The notes beneath the pieces are model-generated. The model was not told the origin of the DNA. It searched no databases and saw nothing but the letters and a program-made list of their open reading frames with translations. The position numbers were made by a program, and so were the translations under genes. A stretch of 64,000 nt of DNA from Pseudomonas sediminis (GTDB taxonomy: Bacteria > Pseudomonadota > Gammaproteobacteria > Pseudomonadales > Pseudomonadaceae): the NCBI RefSeq assembly GCF_002741105.1, contig NZ_NIQU01000001.1, positions 744,001 to 808,000 of the forward strand, read 5' to 3'. Shown in pieces: positions 53,763 to 61,665 of the stretch (the stretch's first letter is position 1; each line of letters starts with the position of its first letter).

Positions 53763-53815
53763 GTGCGCACAGCGCACCCTACCCCTCTCGATACCGTAGG
53801 GTGCGCTGTGCGCAC
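53763..53815. repeat. GTAGGGTGCGC palindrome, complete copy
   Basis: GTGCGCACAGCGCACCCTAC (53763-53782) and its exact inverse (53796-53815) with a 13-bp loop: perfect 20-bp arms. It lies between marC and the atzF control region, where it may insulate the two transcripts. The same sequence occurs at 32977-33038. Confidence 0.88.
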
Positions 53816-53833
53816 CGCCGGCGCCGAAGAGCC

Positions 53834-53871
53834 TGCACCATTCGCTTGCAGGTCAGCCCCACCTCGGTGCA
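53834..53871 (+). promoter_or_regulatory. Two NtrC-like enhancer sites
   Basis: TGCACCATTCGCTTGCA (53834-53850) fits TGCAC-N7-GTGCA with one mismatch in the right half. AGCCCCACCTCGGTGCA (53855-53871) has a perfect right half GGTGCA and a weak left half. Their centres are 21 bp apart, two helical turns, and about 120 and 99 bp before the predicted start of the sigma-54 promoter, the usual NtrC enhancer distance. Confidence 0.55.
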
Positions 53872-53934
53872 ACGCCTCTCGCCAAAGCCCCTGCCGCTGC
53901 CCTGAAATCCCCGAAAATAAAGGCCTGCGCAAAA

Positions 53935-53951
53935 CTGGCACCGTCATTGCT
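53935..53951 (+). promoter_or_regulatory. Sigma-54 promoter of the urea amidolyase operon
   Basis: CTGGCACCGTCATTGCT matches the -24/-12 consensus YTGGCAC-N5-TTGCW exactly, with GG and GC 10 bp apart. Transcription would start near 53962, about 30 nt before the atzF ATG at 53992. This implies NtrC-type activation under nitrogen limitation. Confidence 0.8.
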
Positions 53952-53956
53952 CTAGC

Positions 53957-53984
53957 GATTCCAACTTGGATACAAGATGGAATC
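53957..53984. promoter_or_regulatory. 28-bp palindrome, candidate operator of the linked GntR regulator
   Basis: The arms start GATTCCA and end TGGAATC, and the centre is CTTGGATACAAG. Only three symmetric position pairs mismatch over 28 bp. The core resembles CTTGTATACAAG-type sites of GntR/FCD proteins. It covers the predicted sigma-54 start site, where a bound repressor would block open complex or escape. Confidence 0.65.
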
Positions 53985-53991
53985 TCTAAGC

Positions 53992-55806
53992 ATGTCCAAC
54001 GCACCTATCGCTTTCACCCTCGCGCGGTGGCAACAGGCCTACCGCGACGGCCAATCCCCTGCCGAGCTGCTGCACGCCCTGCGCCGGGAACTGCGCACCG
54101 ATGACAGCGCCTGGATCGCCCTGGCCAGCGAAGCTCAACTCGATGCCCAGCTCGATGCCCTGGCCAACGCGCTGGAAAGTGCAGCAGGTGATCTGAACAA
54201 GCTGCCGCTGTACGGCGTGCCCTTCGCCATCAAGGACAATATCGACGCCGCCGGCTGGCCTACCACGGCCGCCTGCCCCGAGTTCTCCTACAGCGCCGAA
54301 GTCGACGCCACCGTGGTCGCGCGCCTGCGCGCCGCCGGCGCCATCCTGATCGGCAAGACCAACCTCGACCAGTTCGCCACCGGCCTGGTCGGCACCCGTT
54401 CGCCTCACGGCGCGGTGCCCAACAGCTTCAACCCGGCTTACGTCAGCGGCGGTTCCAGCTCCGGTTCGGCCAGCGTGGTCGCGCGCGGTCTGGTGCCCTT
54501 CTCGCTGGGCACCGACACCGCCGGTTCGGGCCGAGTGCCGGCTGGTTTCAACAATATCGTCGGGCTCAAGCCGACCAAGGGCCGGCTGCCCAATACCGGC
54601 CTGGTGCCGGCCTGCCGCACCATCGACTGCATCTCGGTGTTCGCCCTGACCGTCAGCGACGCCCTGACCGTGGCCAATATCGCCGGTGGCTATGACGCCG
54701 CCGACGCCTACAGCCGCAAAAACCCGAACAGCGCCAAGGTCGGCATGCCGGCCAAGCCGCGCCTGGCCGTGCCGGCCAACCCCGAGTTCTTCGGCGACAG
54801 CCAGAACCAGGCCGTCTATGAGGCGGCACTGGGCAAACTGCGCGAACTGGGCGCCGAGCTGGTGGAGATTGATTTCGCGCCCTTCCAGCAACTGGCCGAG
54901 CAGCTTTACTACGGCCCCTGGGTCGCCGAACGCACCGTCGCGGTGGAAGGCGTGAACCCCGAACACATCAACCCGGTGGTGCGTGGCATCGTCGAAAACG
55001 GCCACAAGTACAGCGCCTGCGACGCCTACAAGGCCGAGTACATTCGCGCCGAGCTGAGCCGCGTGATCAACGACGCCCTGGCCGGCTTCGACGCCATGGT
55101 GGTGCCGACTTCGCCAACCATCCGCACCCTGGCCGAGATGGAGGCCGAACCGGTGCTGTTCAACAGCCAGTTCGGCACCTACACCAACTTCACCAACCTT
55201 GCCGACCTGTCTGCCCTCGCCGTGCCGGCAGGGCTGCGTGCCGACGGTCTACCGGCCGGCATCACCCTGCTCGCCCCGGCCTGGCATGACCAGGCACTGG
55301 CCGCCTTCGGTCAACGCTGGCAGCAGGCCGTCAATCTGTCGCTGGGCGCCACCGGCAAGCCGCTCCCGGCTCAAGCAGCGAGCGACAAACCGGCACCCGG
55401 CTGCATCCGTGTCGCCGTGGTCGGCGCACACCTGACCGGTATGCCGCTGAACTTCCAGCTCACCACTCGCGATGCGGTGCTGGTGGAGCAGACCACCAGC
55501 GCCGCGCATTACCGCCTCTATGCCCTGCCCGGCACCGTGCCGCCCAAGCCAGGCCTGGCGCGTGTCGCCGAGGACGGCGCGGCGATCATCGTCGAGCTGT
55601 GGGATGTACCGCAGGCGCGCTTCGGCGAGTTCGTCGCCGAGATCCCGCCACCACTGGGCATCGGCAATCTGGAGCTGGCCGACGGCCGCTGGGTCAAGGG
55701 CTTTATCTGCGAGCCCTACGCGCTGGATGGCGCGCGTGACATCACCAGTTTTGGTGGTTGGCGGGCGTTTATCGCTGCACAGAACGCCAACGCAGCTAAG
55801 GCTTAA
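53992..55806 (+). CDS. atzF: Allophanate hydrolase
   Basis: 604 aa from the ATG at 53992; an ATG at 53977 in the same frame lies inside the palindrome and is less likely. Amidase-signature domain with catalytic Lys81 (GVPFAIKDNID), cis-Ser155 (GGSSSGSA) and nucleophile Ser179 (GTDTAGSGR), then a C-terminal AtzF_C domain from about 440 (PGCIRVAVVGAHLTGMPLN). It hydrolyses allophanate to two ammonia and two CO2, the second half of the urea amidolyase route. Followed 9 bp later by urea carboxylase in the same operon. Confidence 0.94.
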   Translation: MSNAPIAFTLARWQQAYRDGQSPAELLHALRRELRTDDSAWIALASEAQLDAQLDALANALESAAGDLNKLPLYGVPFAIKDNIDAAGWPTTAACPEFSYSAEVDATVVARLRAAGAILIGKTNLDQFATGLVGTRSPHGAVPNSFNPAYVSGGSSSGSASVVARGLVPFSLGTDTAGSGRVPAGFNNIVGLKPTKGRLPNTGLVPACRTIDCISVFALTVSDALTVANIAGGYDAADAYSRKNPNSAKVGMPAKPRLAVPANPEFFGDSQNQAVYEAALGKLRELGAELVEIDFAPFQQLAEQLYYGPWVAERTVAVEGVNPEHINPVVRGIVENGHKYSACDAYKAEYIRAELSRVINDALAGFDAMVVPTSPTIRTLAEMEAEPVLFNSQFGTYTNFTNLADLSALAVPAGLRADGLPAGITLLAPAWHDQALAAFGQRWQQAVNLSLGATGKPLPAQAASDKPAPGCIRVAVVGAHLTGMPLNFQLTTRDAVLVEQTTSAAHYRLYALPGTVPPKPGLARVAEDGAAIIVELWDVPQARFGEFVAEIPPPLGIGNLELADGRWVKGFICEPYALDGARDITSFGGWRAFIAAQNANAAKA

Positions 55807-55815
55807 GGAGAGAGC

Positions 55816-58800
55816 ATGTTTGCTACCGTACTGATCGCCAACCGTGGCGAGATCGCCGTCCGCGCCATCCGCACGCTCAAGCGCCTGGGCGTGAAAAGCG
55901 TGGCCGTCTACTCCGACGCCGACCGCAATGCCCAGCACGTACGCGACGCCGATATCGCCATTGCCCTGGGCGGCGACAAGCCGGCCGACAGCTACCTGCG
56001 TATCGACAAGATTCTTGCGGCCGCGCAAGAAACCGGCGCCCAGGCGATCTACCCCGGTTACGGTTTTCTCTCGGAAAGCGCCGAGTTCGCCGATGCCTGC
56101 GAGGCAGCCGGCATCGCCTTCGTCGGCCCGACCGGCGAGCAGATCCGGGAGTTCGGCCTCAAGCACCGTGCTCGTGAACTGGCCGCCCAGGCCCAGGTGC
56201 CGATGGCGCCGGGCACCGGCCTGCTGCAAAGCCTGGACGAAGCGCTGAGCGCCGCCGACAGCATCGGCTACCCGGTGATGCTCAAGACCACCGCTGGCGG
56301 TGGCGGCATCGGCCTGACCCGCTGCAGCGACGCCGCCGCCCTGGCAAGCGCCTATGAAAGCGTCAAGCGCATGGGCGAGCAGTTCTTCAGCGATGCAGGC
56401 GTATTCCTCGAGCGTTTCGTCGATCAAGCGCGCCATGTCGAGGTGCAGATTTTCGGCGACGGCCAGGGCCGCGTTGCCGCCCTCGGCGAGCGCGACTGTT
56501 CGCTGCAGCGGCGCAACCAGAAGGTAGTCGAGGAAACCCCAGCGCCGAACCTGCCGCAGGCCACCCGCGAACGCTTGCACGCCGCAGCCGTGCAGTTGGG
56601 CGAGTCGGTTAAATACCGCAGCGCCGGCACCGTGGAATTCATCTACGACGCCGCCCGCGACGACTTCTACTTCCTCGAAGTGAACACCCGCCTGCAGGTC
56701 GAGCACCCGGTCACCGAGATGGTCACCGGTCTCGATCTGATCGAGTGCATGCTGCGCGTGGCCGCAGGCGATGCGCTGGATTGGCCCGCGCTCGACCGCG
56801 CCCCGCAAGGCGCCGCCATCGAAGTGCGGATCTATGCCGAAGATCCGCTGAAGAACTTCCAGCCCAGCCCGGGCGTGCTCACCGACGTGCACTTCCCGGA
56901 CGACGTGCGCGTCGACGGCTGGGTCAGCACCGGCAGCGAGGTCTCGGCGTTCTACGACCCGATGATCGCCAAGCTGATCGTGCATGCGGGCACTCGCGCT
57001 GAGGCCATCTCCAAGCTGCAGAAAGCCCTGGGCGAAACCCGCCTGCACGGCATCGCCAGCAACCTCGATTACCTGCGCCAGGTGGTGGCCGACGAGCGTT
57101 TCGCCAAAGGCGAAGTGTGGACGCGCCTGCTCGACAGCTTCACCTTCAAGGCCAGCGTCATCGAAGTGCTGGAGCCCGGCACCTACTCCAGCGTGCAGGA
57201 CTATCCTGGTCGCCTCGGTTACTGGGATATCGGCGTGCCGCCGTCCGGGCCGATGGATGATTTCGCCTTCCGCCTGGCCAACCGTATCGTCGGTAACGCG
57301 GCCGAGGCCGCCGGCCTGGAATTTACCCTGCAAGGCCCGACGCTGCGCTTTCACAGCGACGCGCTGATCGCCCTGACCGGCGCCGATTGCCCGGCCACCC
57401 TGGACGATGCGCCGGTGGCCTACTGGCAACCAATCGAGGTCAAGGCTGGCCAGGTGCTCAAGCTGAGCCGCGCCGTCAGCGGCTGCCGCACTTATCTGGC
57501 CGTGCGCAATGGCCTGGACGTGCCGCTGTACCTGGGCAGCCGCTCCACCTTCGCCCTCGGCCAGTTCGGCGGGCATGCCGGGCGCACCCTGCGTACCGCC
57601 GACATGCTGGCCATCTCCCAGCCCGAGTTGCCGGCCTGCACCACGCCTGCGCCGGTCGCCCCGCCACAGGCGGCGCACCCGAGCCTGATCCCCAGCTACG
57701 GCACCACCTGGAACATCGGCGTGCTGTATGGCCCGCACGGCGCACCGGACTTCTTCACCGCTGACGCCATCGAGGAATTCTTCGCTGCAGAGTGGGAGGT
57801 GCACTACAACTCCAACCGCCTCGGCGTGCGCCTGAGCGGCCCGAAACCGAGCTGGGCGCGGGCCGACGGCGGCGAAGCCGGCCTGCATCCGTCCAACGTG
57901 CATGACTGCGAATACGCCATCGGTGCGATCAACTTCACCGGCGACTTCCCGGTGATCCTGACCAAGGACGGCCCCAGCCTCGGCGGCTTCGTCTGCCCGG
58001 TGACTATCGCCAAAGCCGAGCTGTGGAAGGTCGGTCAGGTCAAGCCTGGCGACAAGCTGCGCTTTCACCCCATCGGTTTCCAGCAGGCGCAGAGCCTGGA
58101 GCAGGCGCAACTGGGCAGCATCGAGGCACTGGCGGCGATCAGCGCAGTGACCCTGCCGGCGCCGTCGCTGCAACCGGACGCCACCGTTTCCGCCACCGTG
58201 CTGGCCGAGCTGTCCGCTGCAGGCAGCCGCCCGCGTGCGGTGTATCGCCAGGCCGGCGACGCCTACATCCTGCTGGAATATGGCGACAACGTGCTGGATC
58301 TGGCCCTGCGACTGCGCGTGCATCTGCTGATGGAGGCACTCAAGGCCGAGCCGCTGCGCGGCCTGGAAGAGCTCGCCCCCGGCGTGCGTTCGCTGCAACT
58401 GCGCTACGACAGCCGCGTGCTGCACCAGCGCACCCTGCTCGACCACCTGCTGCGCCTGGAGCGCCAGCTCGGTGATGTCGCCGAGCTCAAGGTGCCGACC
58501 CGGATCGTCCATCTGCCCATGGCCTTCGAGGACAGCGCAACGCTGGCCGCCGTCGAACGCTACCGCGAAACCGTACGCAGCGAGGCGCCCTGGCTGCCGA
58601 ATAACGTCGACTTCATCCAGCGCGCCAATGGCCTGGAAAGCCGCGAGGAAGTTCGCGACATCCTGTTCGACGCCAGCTATCTGATCCTCGGCCTCGGCGA
58701 CGTCTACCTCGACGCGCCCTGCGCCGTGCCGCTGGACCCGCGCCATCGCCTGCTCAGCTCCAAGTACAACCCGGCGCGTACCTTCACCGCCGAGGGCACC

Positions 58801-59445
58801 GTGGGCATCGGCGGCATGTACATGTGCATCTACGGCATGGACTCGCCCGGCGGTTATCAACTGGTCGGTCGCACCCTGCCGATCTGGAACAAGTACGTGA
58901 AGAACGCCCAGTTCGAAAATGGCCAGCCCTGGCTGCTGCGCTTCTTCGATCAGGTGCGCTTCTATCCGGTTAGCGAGGCCGAGCTGGATGAATTCCGCGA
59001 AGCCTTCCGCGAGGGCCGCGCGCAGATTCGCATCGAGCAAAGCGAGTTCGACTTTGCCGCCTACAACCGTTTCATCGCCGACAACGCCGCTGATATCGAA
59101 GCCTTCCAGAGCCGGCAGAAAGCCGCCTTCGACACCGAAGTCGAGCTGTGGAAGGACGACGATCCGAGCGCCGCACAGGCACTGAGCGCCAAGGCTGACG
59201 ACGACGCCGATCTGGACGGCCACCTGGTCGCCGCCGAGATGAGCGGCAGCGTGTGGAAGGTGCTGGTCGAGCCCGGCCAGCATGTTGAGGCCGGCACCCC
59301 GCTGTTGGTGGTCGAGGCGATGAAGATGGAGCTGGCGGTGACTGCGCCGGTGGCTGGCACGGTCAAGTCGCTGCGTTGCGCCCCCGGCAAGGCGGTGACG
59401 CCGGGCGATGCTCTGCTTCTGCTGACCCCGAGCGAGGCGGCTTGA
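55816..59445 (+). CDS. uca: Urea carboxylase
   Basis: 1209 aa with AAGGAGAG before the ATG. Biotin carboxylase domain (1-450: [63 protein letters not shown]), carboxyltransferase halves of KipA/KipI type (about 475-1060: PPSGPMDDFAFRLANRIVGN, YGPHGAPDFFT, FTGDFPVILTKDGPSLGG), and C-terminal biotin domain with Lys1170 (VEAMKMEL). It carboxylates urea to allophanate with ATP. Guanidine carboxylases are close homologues; Asn706 in AINFTGDFP may be the discriminating residue, which is Asn in urea and Asp in guanidine enzymes. No carboxyguanidine deiminase genes are adjacent. Confidence 0.93.
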   Translation: MFATVLIANRGEIAVRAIRTLKRLGVKSVAVYSDADRNAQHVRDADIAIALGGDKPADSYLRIDKILAAAQETGAQAIYPGYGFLSESAEFADACEAAGIAFVGPTGEQIREFGLKHRARELAAQAQVPMAPGTGLLQSLDEALSAADSIGYPVMLKTTAGGGGIGLTRCSDAAALASAYESVKRMGEQFFSDAGVFLERFVDQARHVEVQIFGDGQGRVAALGERDCSLQRRNQKVVEETPAPNLPQATRERLHAAAVQLGESVKYRSAGTVEFIYDAARDDFYFLEVNTRLQVEHPVTEMVTGLDLIECMLRVAAGDALDWPALDRAPQGAAIEVRIYAEDPLKNFQPSPGVLTDVHFPDDVRVDGWVSTGSEVSAFYDPMIAKLIVHAGTRAEAISKLQKALGETRLHGIASNLDYLRQVVADERFAKGEVWTRLLDSFTFKASVIEVLEPGTYSSVQDYPGRLGYWDIGVPPSGPMDDFAFRLANRIVGNAAEAAGLEFTLQGPTLRFHSDALIALTGADCPATLDDAPVAYWQPIEVKAGQVLKLSRAVSGCRTYLAVRNGLDVPLYLGSRSTFALGQFGGHAGRTLRTADMLAISQPELPACTTPAPVAPPQAAHPSLIPSYGTTWNIGVLYGPHGAPDFFTADAIEEFFAAEWEVHYNSNRLGVRLSGPKPSWARADGGEAGLHPSNVHDCEYAIGAINFTGDFPVILTKDGPSLGGFVCPVTIAKAELWKVGQVKPGDKLRFHPIGFQQAQSLEQAQLGSIEALAAISAVTLPAPSLQPDATVSATVLAELSAAGSRPRAVYRQAGDAYILLEYGDNVLDLALRLRVHLLMEALKAEPLRGLEELAPGVRSLQLRYDSRVLHQRTLLDHLLRLERQLGDVAELKVPTRIVHLPMAFEDSATLAAVERYRETVRSEAPWLPNNVDFIQRANGLESREEVRDILFDASYLILGLGDVYLDAPCAVPLDPRHRLLSSKYNPARTFTAEGTVGIGGMYMCIYGMDSPGGYQLVGRTLPIWNKYVKNAQFENGQPWLLRFFDQVRFYPVSEAELDEFREAFREGRAQIRIEQSEFDFAAYNRFIADNAADIEAFQSRQKAAFDTEVELWKDDDPSAAQALSAKADDDADLDGHLVAAEMSGSVWKVLVEPGQHVEAGTPLLVVEAMKMELAVTAPVAGTVKSLRCAPGKAVTPGDALLLLTPSEAA

Positions 59446-59446
59446 G

Positions 59447-60169
59447 ATGCAACTGGTCAGCCCGGCCAAGCGCGGAAAGGAGCGCCCGGAGAATCTCGCC
59501 GAGCGCATCTACCTGCAGCTCAAGGACGACATCTTCGAGTTCCGCCTGCTGCCCGGTGATCGCTTCAGCGAGGGCGAGATCGCCGAGCGCATGGCCGCCA
59601 GCCGCACGCCGGTGCGCCAGGCGCTGTATCGCCTGGAGCGCGAGGGCTATCTGGAGGTGTATTTCCGCAGTGGCTGGCAGGTCAAGCCGTTCGACTTCGC
59701 CCACTTCGAGGAGCTGTACGAGGTACGCATCGTCCTCGAACTGGAGGCGGTCAAGCGCCTGTGCGAGCGCCCCAATGAGGAGCTGCCGGATGCACTGGAA
59801 CAGCTGCGCCGCACCTGGATGGTGCAACCGGAGGAGCGCCTGCAGGACGGTCGCGAAGTCTCGCGTCTGGATGAACGTTTTCACTGCCAACTGGTGGAAG
59901 CCGCCGGCAATCGCGAGATGGCCCGCCTGCATGCCGAAGTCAGCGAAAAGATCCGAATTATCAGGCGCCTGGACTTCACCCAGGGGCCGCGCGTGAAGCT
60001 CACCTATGAGGAACACGCACGCATCCTCGGCGCGATCCTGTCGCGTCGCTGCGAAGAGGCACAGCTATTGCTCAAGATCCATATAGAGGTCAGCAAAGCG
60101 GAAGTGCGCAAGATCACCCTGCACATGCTGCACAGCGCCCGGCAACGGGCACTGCCGGCGCAAGGGTGA
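59447..60169 (+). CDS. GntR/FCD transcriptional regulator of the urea amidolyase operon
   Basis: 240 aa, starting 1 bp after the urea carboxylase stop. N-terminal winged HTH: LPGDRFSEGEIAERMAASRT then PVRQALYRLEREGYLEVYFR. C-terminal FCD effector domain (about 90-225) with FHCQLVEAAGNREMARLHAEV and EEHARILGAILSRRCEEAQLLL, whose conserved Asp and His residues can bind metal and a carboxylate. Allophanate or another pathway intermediate is a reasonable effector guess. It is encoded inside the operon it would control through the palindrome at 53957-53984. Confidence 0.88.
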   Translation: MQLVSPAKRGKERPENLAERIYLQLKDDIFEFRLLPGDRFSEGEIAERMAASRTPVRQALYRLEREGYLEVYFRSGWQVKPFDFAHFEELYEVRIVLELEAVKRLCERPNEELPDALEQLRRTWMVQPEERLQDGREVSRLDERFHCQLVEAAGNREMARLHAEVSEKIRIIRRLDFTQGPRVKLTYEEHARILGAILSRRCEEAQLLLKIHIEVSKAEVRKITLHMLHSARQRALPAQG

Positions 60170-60244
60170 CGTAATGACCTTTGAATCACTGCCACCAATA
60201 AAAACGCTGTCCACTTAATCACGATTGTGAATGGAGATCGCACC

Positions 60245-61510
60245 ATGCAACGTCGCAGCCTGATCAAGGCCTTTACCCTTTCCGCTTCCATCGCCGCCAT
60301 GGGCCTGAGCTGGTCCATCCAGGCCGCCGAGACCATCAAGGTCGGCGTCCTGCACTCGCTGTCCGGCACCATGGCCATTTCCGAAACTTCGCTGAAAGAC
60401 ATGGCGCTGATGACCATCGACGAGATCAACGCCAAAGGCGGTGTACTCGGCAAGCAACTCGAAGCAGTGGTGGTCGACCCGGCTTCGAACTGGCCTCTGT
60501 TCGCCGAGCGTGGCCGTCAGTTGCTGACCCAGGACAAGGTCGCGGTGACCTTCGGCTGCTGGACCTCGGTATCGCGCAAATCCGTGCTGCCGGTCTATGA
60601 AGAGCTCAACGGCCTGCTGTTCTATCCAGTGCAGTACGAAGGCGAAGAGATGTCGCCGAACGTGTTCTACACCGGTGCAGCGCCAAACCAGCAGGCGATC
60701 CCGGCGGTGGAGTACCTGCTCAGCGAAGACGGCGGCGCCGCCAAGCGTTTCTTCCTGCTAGGCACCGACTACGTCTACCCGCGCACCACCAACAAGATCC
60801 TGCGCGCCTTCCTCAACAGCAAGGGCATCGCCGACAAGGACATCGAAGAGGTCTACACCCCCTTCGGTCATAGCGACTATCAAACCATCGTCGCCAACAT
60901 CAAGAAATTCTCCGCTGGCGGCAAGACTGCTGTGGTCTCCACTGTGAACGGCGACTCCAACGTACCGTTCTACAAGGAACTGGCCAACCAAGGCCTGGAA
61001 GCCACCGAAGTGCCGGTAGTGGCCTTCTCCGTGGGTGAAGAAGAACTGCGCGGCATCGACACCAAGCCGCTGGTCGGCCACCTGGCGGCCTGGAACTACT
61101 TCCAGTCCGTGGAGAACCCGGTCAACGAGAAGTTCGTCGCCGACTGGAAAGCCTACGCCAAGGCCAAGAAGCTGCCGAACGCCGACACCGTGGTAACCAA
61201 CGACCCGATGGAAGCCACCTACGTGGGCATCCACATGTGGGCGCAGGCGGTCGAGAAAGCCGGCACCACCGACGTCGACAAGGTCCGTGAAGCCATGGCT
61301 GGCCAGGAATTCGCGGCGCCGAGCGGCTTCACCCTGAAGATGGACGAGAAGAACCACCACCTGCACAAGCCGGTAATGATCGGCGAGATTCAGGATGACG
61401 GTCAGTTCTCCGTGGTCTGGGAAACCGACGGCCCGATCCGCGCCCAGCCGTGGAGCCCGTACATCGAAGGCAACGACAAGAAAGCCGATACCCCGGTTAA
61501 GTCGAACTAA
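60245..61510 (+). CDS. urtA: Urea ABC transporter substrate-binding protein
   Basis: 421 aa from the ATG at 60245 with TGGAGA upstream. The signal peptide starts MQRRSLIKAF, a twin-arginine-like motif, and is cut near AIQA-type residues before AETIKVGVLHSLSGTMAISE. The periplasmic type I fold follows with VVVDPASNWPLFAERGRQLL, GCWTSVSRKSVLPVYEELNGLL, and the urea-pocket region ENPVNEKFVADWKAYAKAKKLP. It delivers urea to UrtBCDE at low concentration. The 75-bp gap after the GntR gene has no sigma-54 promoter, so it may share the atzF transcript or use its own. Synteny with PA4858. Confidence 0.95.
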   Translation: MQRRSLIKAFTLSASIAAMGLSWSIQAAETIKVGVLHSLSGTMAISETSLKDMALMTIDEINAKGGVLGKQLEAVVVDPASNWPLFAERGRQLLTQDKVAVTFGCWTSVSRKSVLPVYEELNGLLFYPVQYEGEEMSPNVFYTGAAPNQQAIPAVEYLLSEDGGAAKRFFLLGTDYVYPRTTNKILRAFLNSKGIADKDIEEVYTPFGHSDYQTIVANIKKFSAGGKTAVVSTVNGDSNVPFYKELANQGLEATEVPVVAFSVGEEELRGIDTKPLVGHLAAWNYFQSVENPVNEKFVADWKAYAKAKKLPNADTVVTNDPMEATYVGIHMWAQAVEKAGTTDVDKVREAMAGQEFAAPSGFTLKMDEKNHHLHKPVMIGEIQDDGQFSVVWETDGPIRAQPWSPYIEGNDKKADTPVKSN

Positions 61511-61514
61511 GGCA

Positions 61515-61537
61515 AAAGCCCCTCTCCCGCATGCGGT
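61515..61537. repeat. Degenerate CTCTCCC repeat after urtA
   Basis: AAGCCCCTCTCCCGCATGCGG keeps the left arm CCCCTCTCCCGC but only CGG of the right arm. It lies 4 bp past urtA and is a decayed copy of the family seen at 61576-61601. Confidence 0.55.
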
Positions 61538-61575
61538 AACCACAGCTCGTCAATGAGTTGCAGTGCCGCTTGTCT

Positions 61576-61601
61576 CCCCTCTCCCGCTTGCGGGAGAGGG
61601 G
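61576..61601. repeat. CTCTCCC palindrome between urtA and urtB
   Basis: CCCCTCTCCCGC and GCGGGAGAGGGG with a TT loop, perfect 12-bp arms. It lies in the 155-bp urtA-urtB gap, where it may stabilise the urtA message end, giving more binding protein than permease. Confidence 0.88.
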
Positions 61602-61618
61602 CGGGGGATAGGGCAGCC

Positions 61619-61640
61619 GTGGCCCGGATGTAATCCGGGA
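61619..61640. repeat. GTAGCCCGGAT half-element
   Basis: GTGGCCCGGATGTAATCCGGG is one arm of the family found complete at 48838-48900, with a few changes. No second arm is present in the urtA-urtB gap. Confidence 0.6.
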
Positions 61641-61665
61641 AGACCGCTACGCCAAGGACACCCTT

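Noticed and set aside
53741..53991. Guanidine riboswitch before the carboxylase operon
   Set aside because: The predicted transcript leader is only about 30 nt, and the upstream DNA is explained by sigma-54 and NtrC-like sites; no conserved riboswitch fold was seen.
53763..54104. Frame crossing the marC-atzF gap
   Set aside because: It starts in a palindrome, runs through the sigma-54 promoter and overlaps atzF out of frame.
55249..59508. 1419-codon open frame on the minus strand opposite urea carboxylase
   Set aside because: It mirrors the plus-strand gene with third-position GC bias; the translation is His/Gln/Val/Asp-rich with no recognisable domain, and the plus strand encodes a complete conserved enzyme.
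18832..61640. CRISPR array from repeated elements
   Set aside because: The repeats are scattered palindromes in separate gaps, without regular spacers or cas genes.
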